Both the position numbers and the translations under genes were made by a program. Positions 6,358 through 10,166 of a DNA stretch of 10,166 nucleotides are shown here, in pieces. The stretch comes from DATMBL01 sp050735975 (GTDB lineage: Bacteria > Desulfobacterota > Binatia > UBA9968), in the NCBI GenBank assembly GCA_050735975.1, contig JBOHVS010000394.1:1-10166 (forward strand). Reading direction: 5' to 3'. Positions within the stretch are counted from its first letter, which is position 1, and every line of letters starts with the position of its first letter. Below the pieces are notes generated by a model that was not told the origin of the DNA, made no database searches, and saw only the letters and a list, made by a program, of their open reading frames with translations.

Positions 6358-7563
6358 ATGAAGCAAAGATCGAAGCTCACAGGCGCCAGTGCGCTTACAG
6401 TCGGGCTTTATCTTCTCCACGCCGCGCTTCTGCCGTCGCAGGCGATTGCCGCCCAACGTCCGCTGGATTTAGGCCAGGTCAACCGCCAGGTGCGGCAAGC
6501 TACCAGGAGCCTGGAGCGAGACCTCAACAATGGGATTGGGCGTCTCCAGAAACTGGCCAAAGGCGCCGGCAAAATCCGCGACCAGTATGAACGGGCAAAA
6601 GAGCTGGGTAAGAAAGCGGACGATGCCTCTTTCGAGGCCTTCAAAGCGGCAAAAGCGGCAGCCGAGGCGGCAAAGAACTGCCAGCCGGAAGAATTCGAAC
6701 GTAAGAAAAAGGAATTCGAGGAGAAAGCCAAGGAGGCCGAGGAGCTGGCGGACCAGGCTCAGAAGGCCGGAGAGAAAGCCGCAACGCAGCAGAAGAATTT
6801 GAGCAACGACGTTCAGAAAACCGCCGACGCGGTGAATAAGCATATCGAAGGCTTGCGCAGCGGCCTCGAAGAAGCATTTAAAGCGGCCGAGCAGAGGGGT
6901 CTTGCGGAGACGAGCGTCGTGGTCGGCAACTTGCGGGATGCTCAACGTCTTCTGGAGGAAGAGATCGCAAAGCAAAGGCGCCAGGGAACCAAAGCGCAGC
7001 AATTCAGGGACGAGGGGAAGTTAGAGACCTTTAACAACAACGTAGCGCAATTCAACGAGGAGCTTAAGAAGCTCAACAAAGAAGGACAGGATCTCGGCAA
7101 AACGCTCGAAGGGATTAAGGAGCGACTGAAAACGGCGGGTAAACTTATTGAGACAAAAGAAGACTGCTCTAAAGATGTGGGCGCCGCTCCGACGAAGCCG
7201 GTTGACATGGTTGCCTTTGTCGATGATCGACCCAGGACGCTTTTCTGCGCCTACCCGGAAGACGATCCCAAAGCATTGGGAATAAGCTCTCAGCCTGTTG
7301 CCGATCTCGGTGACCGGGTCATCCACAGCACTACCGAAAGCCCTGAGGCGGTTGAAAAGGCGGCCAAAGATGCGCGGATGAAGTTCTGTGTGAGCTTTTT
7401 GAAACCGGAATCTGATTATTGCACGATCAAGGCCCCCTTGACGGCTTTCCGGGGCCACGAGCACAAAGATCATCACGGACACAACCACGACACTCCGGAT
7501 CCGCCGTTGGACTGGGGAGTAAGGCCGCCCGAAACCGTCATACGGTGGGAGGAGAAACGGTGA
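6358..7563 (+). CDS. Exported coiled-coil protein with C-terminal His cluster
   Basis: The product is 401 residues from ATG 6358 (SD AGAGGG). The signal peptide has basic MKQRSK, a hydrophobic core at about 9-26, and a cut near A31 (AIA/AQ). Residues about 36-270 are almost uninterrupted Glu/Lys/Ala/Gln helix, typical of a long coiled coil, with no transmembrane segment. The C-terminal part (about 280-401) is less repetitive, holds Cys 297, 344 and 355, and then a cluster of six His in 367-377 (GHEHKDHHGHNHD). The His cluster could bind zinc or another metal, as in some periplasmic proteins, or might only be a spacer; nothing proves binding. I recognise no enzyme domain. The stop overlaps the GTG of the next gene, so translation is probably coupled to the second subtilase. 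The coiled coil followed by a subtilase repeats the arrangement of the first two genes. Function is unknown; a structural or partner role for the protease is an inference. Confidence 0.8.
   Translation: MKQRSKLTGASALTVGLYLLHAALLPSQAIAAQRPLDLGQVNRQVRQATRSLERDLNNGIGRLQKLAKGAGKIRDQYERAKELGKKADDASFEAFKAAKAAAEAAKNCQPEEFERKKKEFEEKAKEAEELADQAQKAGEKAATQQKNLSNDVQKTADAVNKHIEGLRSGLEEAFKAAEQRGLAETSVVVGNLRDAQRLLEEEIAKQRRQGTKAQQFRDEGKLETFNNNVAQFNEELKKLNKEGQDLGKTLEGIKERLKTAGKLIETKEDCSKDVGAAPTKPVDMVAFVDDRPRTLFCAYPEDDPKALGISSQPVADLGDRVIHSTTESPEAVEKAAKDARMKFCVSFLKPESDYCTIKAPLTAFRGHEHKDHHGHNHDTPDPPLDWGVRPPETVIRWEEKR
7548..7554 (+). promoter_or_regulatory. Strong Shine-Dalgarno (GGAGGAG) for the GTG start of protease 2
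   Basis: GGAGGAG ends five bases before GTG 7560 and lies inside the 3' end of the coiled-coil gene. It decides the GTG start over the upstream in-frame ATG at 7419, which sits deep in that gene. Confidence 0.85.
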
Positions 7564-9005
7564 AGCCACATTTTCTTACCGCGGCGGGAGCGGGGCTGAT
7601 CTTTTTCATTGCCTTCGGTGTGAGACAAGGCAGGGTGCAAGAGCGCATTCCCAACGATCCCTACCTCTATTCCAAAGCGACTTGGGGGCAGGACTATTTA
7701 GATCAGTGGGCGCACTGGAAAATCGGCCTCACGCCCATCGGGTCAGGGAAATCCGCGTGGGATATTGAGACCGGAGAGAAAAATCCCATCGTGGTGGCTT
7801 TCGTCGATAGCGGACTGGACTACGTCCATCCGGAAATCGCGAAAGAGAATATCTGGGTCAACAAGAGGGAGATCCCGGCAAACGGGATAGACGACGACAA
7901 AAACGGCTTTATTGACGATTTAATCGGTTGGAACTTCATTGAGAAAAACAACAACCCCTGGGACAACGATGGCCACGGAACATTCACGGCGGGCATTGTC
8001 GCCGCCAGAACCAACAGCGGCGAGGGAATCGCGGGCATTAACCGGGGAATCAAGATAATGCCGCTTCGCGCCTTGAACTTTATGGGCCGTGGAAGCGTCT
8101 CGCATATGGTCGCAGCGATAACCTACGCCGCAGACAACGGAGCCCGGATTGTTAATTTAAGCATCGAGCAACTGGAGGAGGCGAAATCGCGCGCGCTGCA
8201 ATATACGATCGATTACGCCTATAAAAAAGGAGTGCTGGTGGTGGTGGCCTCGGGAAATCAGGGACGCGACACCGCAACTATTTCGCCTTCAGGCCTGGAG
8301 CGTGTCATCACCGTAGCCGCTACGGACGTGCACGACAAACGAATGGGCTTCTCCAACTGGGGAAAGTACGTAAGGATCGCCGCTCCCGGAGAAGAGATCC
8401 TCTCGCTCCGCGCCCGCAGGACGGACCTGCTTCTCATAGGCGGGACCAAGCACTATCAGGCTGGTCGCGCTTTTTTAGGTTCTGATGCGAAGTATTACCA
8501 TGCCACGGGGACTTCCTTTGCCGCGCCGTTTGTGACTGGCGTCGCCTCGCTTATCCTGGCCAAGAATCCCAGGCTCACAAACAAGCAAGTGGAGAGAATG
8601 CTTCTTATGTCCGCGGATGACGTGGACGCACCGGGATGGGACCAGCTCACAGGCTATGGACGGTTAAACGCCCGCAAGGCTTTGGAGGCCGATCCGGATT
8701 ACTATCTTTATGTGGAACTCCACAAAATAGCTCCCGCGCGCGACGGCGGAAGAACTGTCCTTCAAATATCTGGAACCGCCACAGGCAGCCACTTTGGCAG
8801 CTACCACCTCGAGGTCGGTCAGGGCGAGAACCCAAAAGAGTGGCGTAGAGCGGGTCGCGTCGTTGGAGGGGACATCAAGGACGGTCTTCTGGGAACCTTA
8901 GCTCAGAGCGACTTTGGCGCCGGTGCCAAATGGACGGTCAGAGTCGCAGCAACAGATAAAACAGGGAAACAACGGGAATCGAGGCAATCGCTGACCATAA
9001 AATAG
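7560..9005 (+). CDS. Secreted subtilisin-like (S8) serine protease, thermitase-like, copy 2
   Basis: The product (481 aa) is a paralogue of protease 1 with the same length and domain plan. It starts at GTG 7560, which overlaps the preceding TGA (GTGA) behind a strong Shine-Dalgarno. An N-terminal hydrophobic segment (residues about 6-20) is a signal peptide or membrane anchor; a cut site is less clear than in copy 1. The triad is D83 (FVDSG), H139 (GHGTFTAG) and S319 (ATGTSFAAP), with oxyanion N233 (ASGN). The second His of the usual GHGTH motif is Phe here. The Ca-type loop is DDDKNGFIDD (111-120). The mature start (NDPYLY...QWAHWKIG...AWD) is thermitase-like, with no I9 propeptide. The C-terminal beta domain (about 381-481) matches copy 1 closely (HLEVGQGE, WRRAG). 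An ATG at 7419 would add 47 residues read from the overlapping gene and is rejected. Activity is likely because all catalytic residues are present; the substrate is unknown. Confidence 0.93.
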   Translation: MKPHFLTAAGAGLIFFIAFGVRQGRVQERIPNDPYLYSKATWGQDYLDQWAHWKIGLTPIGSGKSAWDIETGEKNPIVVAFVDSGLDYVHPEIAKENIWVNKREIPANGIDDDKNGFIDDLIGWNFIEKNNNPWDNDGHGTFTAGIVAARTNSGEGIAGINRGIKIMPLRALNFMGRGSVSHMVAAITYAADNGARIVNLSIEQLEEAKSRALQYTIDYAYKKGVLVVVASGNQGRDTATISPSGLERVITVAATDVHDKRMGFSNWGKYVRIAAPGEEILSLRARRTDLLLIGGTKHYQAGRAFLGSDAKYYHATGTSFAAPFVTGVASLILAKNPRLTNKQVERMLLMSADDVDAPGWDQLTGYGRLNARKALEADPDYYLYVELHKIAPARDGGRTVLQISGTATGSHFGSYHLEVGQGENPKEWRRAGRVVGGDIKDGLLGTLAQSDFGAGAKWTVRVAATDKTGKQRESRQSLTIK

Positions 9006-9035
9006 CGACTCAGGTTTCGTAATTCACCATCAAAT

Positions 9036-9042
9036 AGGAGGT
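9036..9042 (+). promoter_or_regulatory. Near-perfect Shine-Dalgarno (AGGAGGT)
   Basis: AGGAGGT lies four bases before ATG 9047, a full match to the anti-Shine-Dalgarno core. It shows that the right-edge frame is a real, probably well-translated gene. The 41-base gap after the protease stop contains no visible terminator. Confidence 0.85.
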
Positions 9043-9046
9043 GGAG

Positions 9047-10166
9047 ATGAAGCGAAGGAACACTAGCATCCTTGTCGCGGCGGTTTTGGTTCTTTTGATC
9101 CCGCGCCCGGTCCGCGCCGTCGTGGGAACCGCGCAGATCAATCTGGTCGGCACGCCGGGTCCTGTAGAGGTCACTTTCACCCCGCAAGATCCAGCGCAGG
9201 GACCGCCGAAAACAATCACTGCCGAAGTGGGCAAAACAGTTAAAGACGAGCTTGAAGAGGGTTCCTACGATGTCACGGTAAAAGGGCGCAACGTTGTCAA
9301 AAAGACCACAGAAATGACCGTAACACCCGGAAAGACCACCTCTAAAAATCTCCAAGTCCTTGGCGTTTCCGGCTGGATGGTGCAGAACCCGGGCGGAGTC
9401 TTCGGAGGATTCCTGGTCGGTCCCTTCGGCATCTTCCAACGTACGGATCTAGATATCGACGACGAGACGGAAAGGATCTTCGTCAACGGTACCCAGGTGG
9501 CGGTCTTCAAAAATCAAAGCCCGAATAGATTCAAGATGAAAATGGGCGGAGGCGGTCTCGATCTCGCCGCCGGCCTCCCCGGCTTCTCAGCGTTCGGCTG
9601 GTCATTCAGCCCTGCCGTCAACGGTGTGATCGGGGGCACGCGCGTCACACTCGAAAACCCGGCCACCCGCTTCAAGCTAACGGGGAACGGAATCCAATAC
9701 GGGGGCGGTGTGGAGTTGGCCGGGGTGCCGTCGAGTCTCCCGGCCTTTTACCTGGCCACGGGCTGGCAAGGCTGGTGGATGAAGGCCGACGATTTGGAGG
9801 CGGAAGTCGCGGGCCAGGACGTATGTTCGCTGTTTGTGGTTGCAGTCTGCCGATTGCGCGAGGAGGTGAGGTCACGAAATCACGAGGTGTTTGTCCGAGG
9901 CGGCTACGGCGTCCTTCAGGGCCGGTTGGTTCCCTTCTTGGGCGTCAAACTGAGGTGGACCCGGGTCGAGCGCGACAGCGATCTCAGGCTCATCGACCCA
10001 GGCATGGAGGTCAGAGACAAGATCAATATCGACTTTAAACGGAAGACGTCTTCGCCGGTTCCGATGGGCATCGCGGGATTCGACTTCCGCGGGCCCGACA
10101 TCGGGTCCTTGGGCCGGGTATTCGGCCGGCTCCAGGCACAGTTCGATAACGAGGGGGTGGATGTGC
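9047..10166 (+). CDS. Exported protein with PEGA-like domain and probable outer-membrane beta barrel (3' end outside window)
   Basis: The frame is open for 373 codons from ATG 9047 to the right edge with no stop, so the protein is truncated by the window. A perfect Shine-Dalgarno and a clear signal peptide support it: MKRRN, a hydrophobic core at 7-19, and a cut after A24 (VRA/VV). Residues about 28-105 look like a small beta sandwich of the PEGA or carboxypeptidase-regulatory type (PVEVTF, ELEEGSYDVTVKG, VTPGKTTSKNL). After that come many short alternating polar/hydrophobic stretches with Gly and aromatic residues (GVFGGFLVGPFGIF, GWSFSP, FYLATGWQGWWM, VFVRGGYGVLQGRLVPFLGVKL), as in outer-membrane barrel strands. 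Cys 260 and 268 could pair. It is the last gene of the run and could be a surface anchor or exit route for the other exported proteins, which is inference. It may also be an unrelated outer-membrane protein. Confidence 0.75.
   Translation, partial: MKRRNTSILVAAVLVLLIPRPVRAVVGTAQINLVGTPGPVEVTFTPQDPAQGPPKTITAEVGKTVKDELEEGSYDVTVKGRNVVKKTTEMTVTPGKTTSKNLQVLGVSGWMVQNPGGVFGGFLVGPFGIFQRTDLDIDDETERIFVNGTQVAVFKNQSPNRFKMKMGGGGLDLAAGLPGFSAFGWSFSPAVNGVIGGTRVTLENPATRFKLTGNGIQYGGGVELAGVPSSLPAFYLATGWQGWWMKADDLEAEVAGQDVCSLFVVAVCRLREEVRSRNHEVFVRGGYGVLQGRLVPFLGVKLRWTRVERDSDLRLIDPGMEVRDKINIDFKRKTSSPVPMGIAGFDFRGPDIGSLGRVFGRLQAQFDNEGVDV

Noticed and set aside
7419..7559. ATG 7419 as the start of protease 2
   Set aside because: It would overlap the coiled-coil gene by more than 140 bases and add out-of-frame-like sequence; GTG 7560 has a strong Shine-Dalgarno and gives the same length as protease 1.

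Overview
The window looks like a chromosomal segment of a Gram-negative bacterium. GC content by eye is somewhat under 60 %, and genes are packed on one strand with Shine-Dalgarno starts. Nearly every product with a visible N-terminus carries a Sec-type signal peptide, and the last gene looks like an outer-membrane beta-barrel protein, which implies a diderm cell. I cannot name the genus. The protein types would fit an uncultivated or environmental lineage, but that is a guess. I see no tRNA, rRNA, CRISPR array, insertion sequence, transposase or phage gene.

All six genes are on the + strand, with gaps of -4 to +59 bases, so this is very probably one operon. In order: (A) a very large protein open from the left edge (3-3800, at least 1265 aa), with coiled-coil and helical regions, a hydrophobic segment, an Ala/Pro-rich linker, a kinase-fold-like domain, a second Ala/Gly-rich linker and a short C-terminal tail; (B) a secreted subtilisin-like S8 protease (3813-5258, 481 aa); (C) an unrecognised exported protein with a run of six Asp (5318-6325); (D) an exported long coiled-coil protein with a C-terminal His cluster (6358-7563); (E) a second S8 protease, a diverged paralogue of B with exactly the same length (7560-9005, 481 aa, GTG start); (F) an exported protein with an N-terminal PEGA-like beta domain and a probable outer-membrane barrel, cut by the right edge (9047 onward). 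Genes A and F are incomplete here, and both are open through the window edge.

The layout is a repeated pair: a coiled-coil protein followed directly by a subtilase (A-B and D-E), with C between the pairs and an outer-membrane candidate after them. Both proteases look catalytically intact, resemble thermitase at the start of the mature domain, and lack room for a classical inhibitory propeptide. They share a C-terminal beta domain. My inference is an exported surface or secreted system in which each protease processes, or is controlled by, its coiled-coil neighbour, and in which A presents a kinase-like effector module. I do not recognise this combination as a described system. The functional link rests on gene order only.
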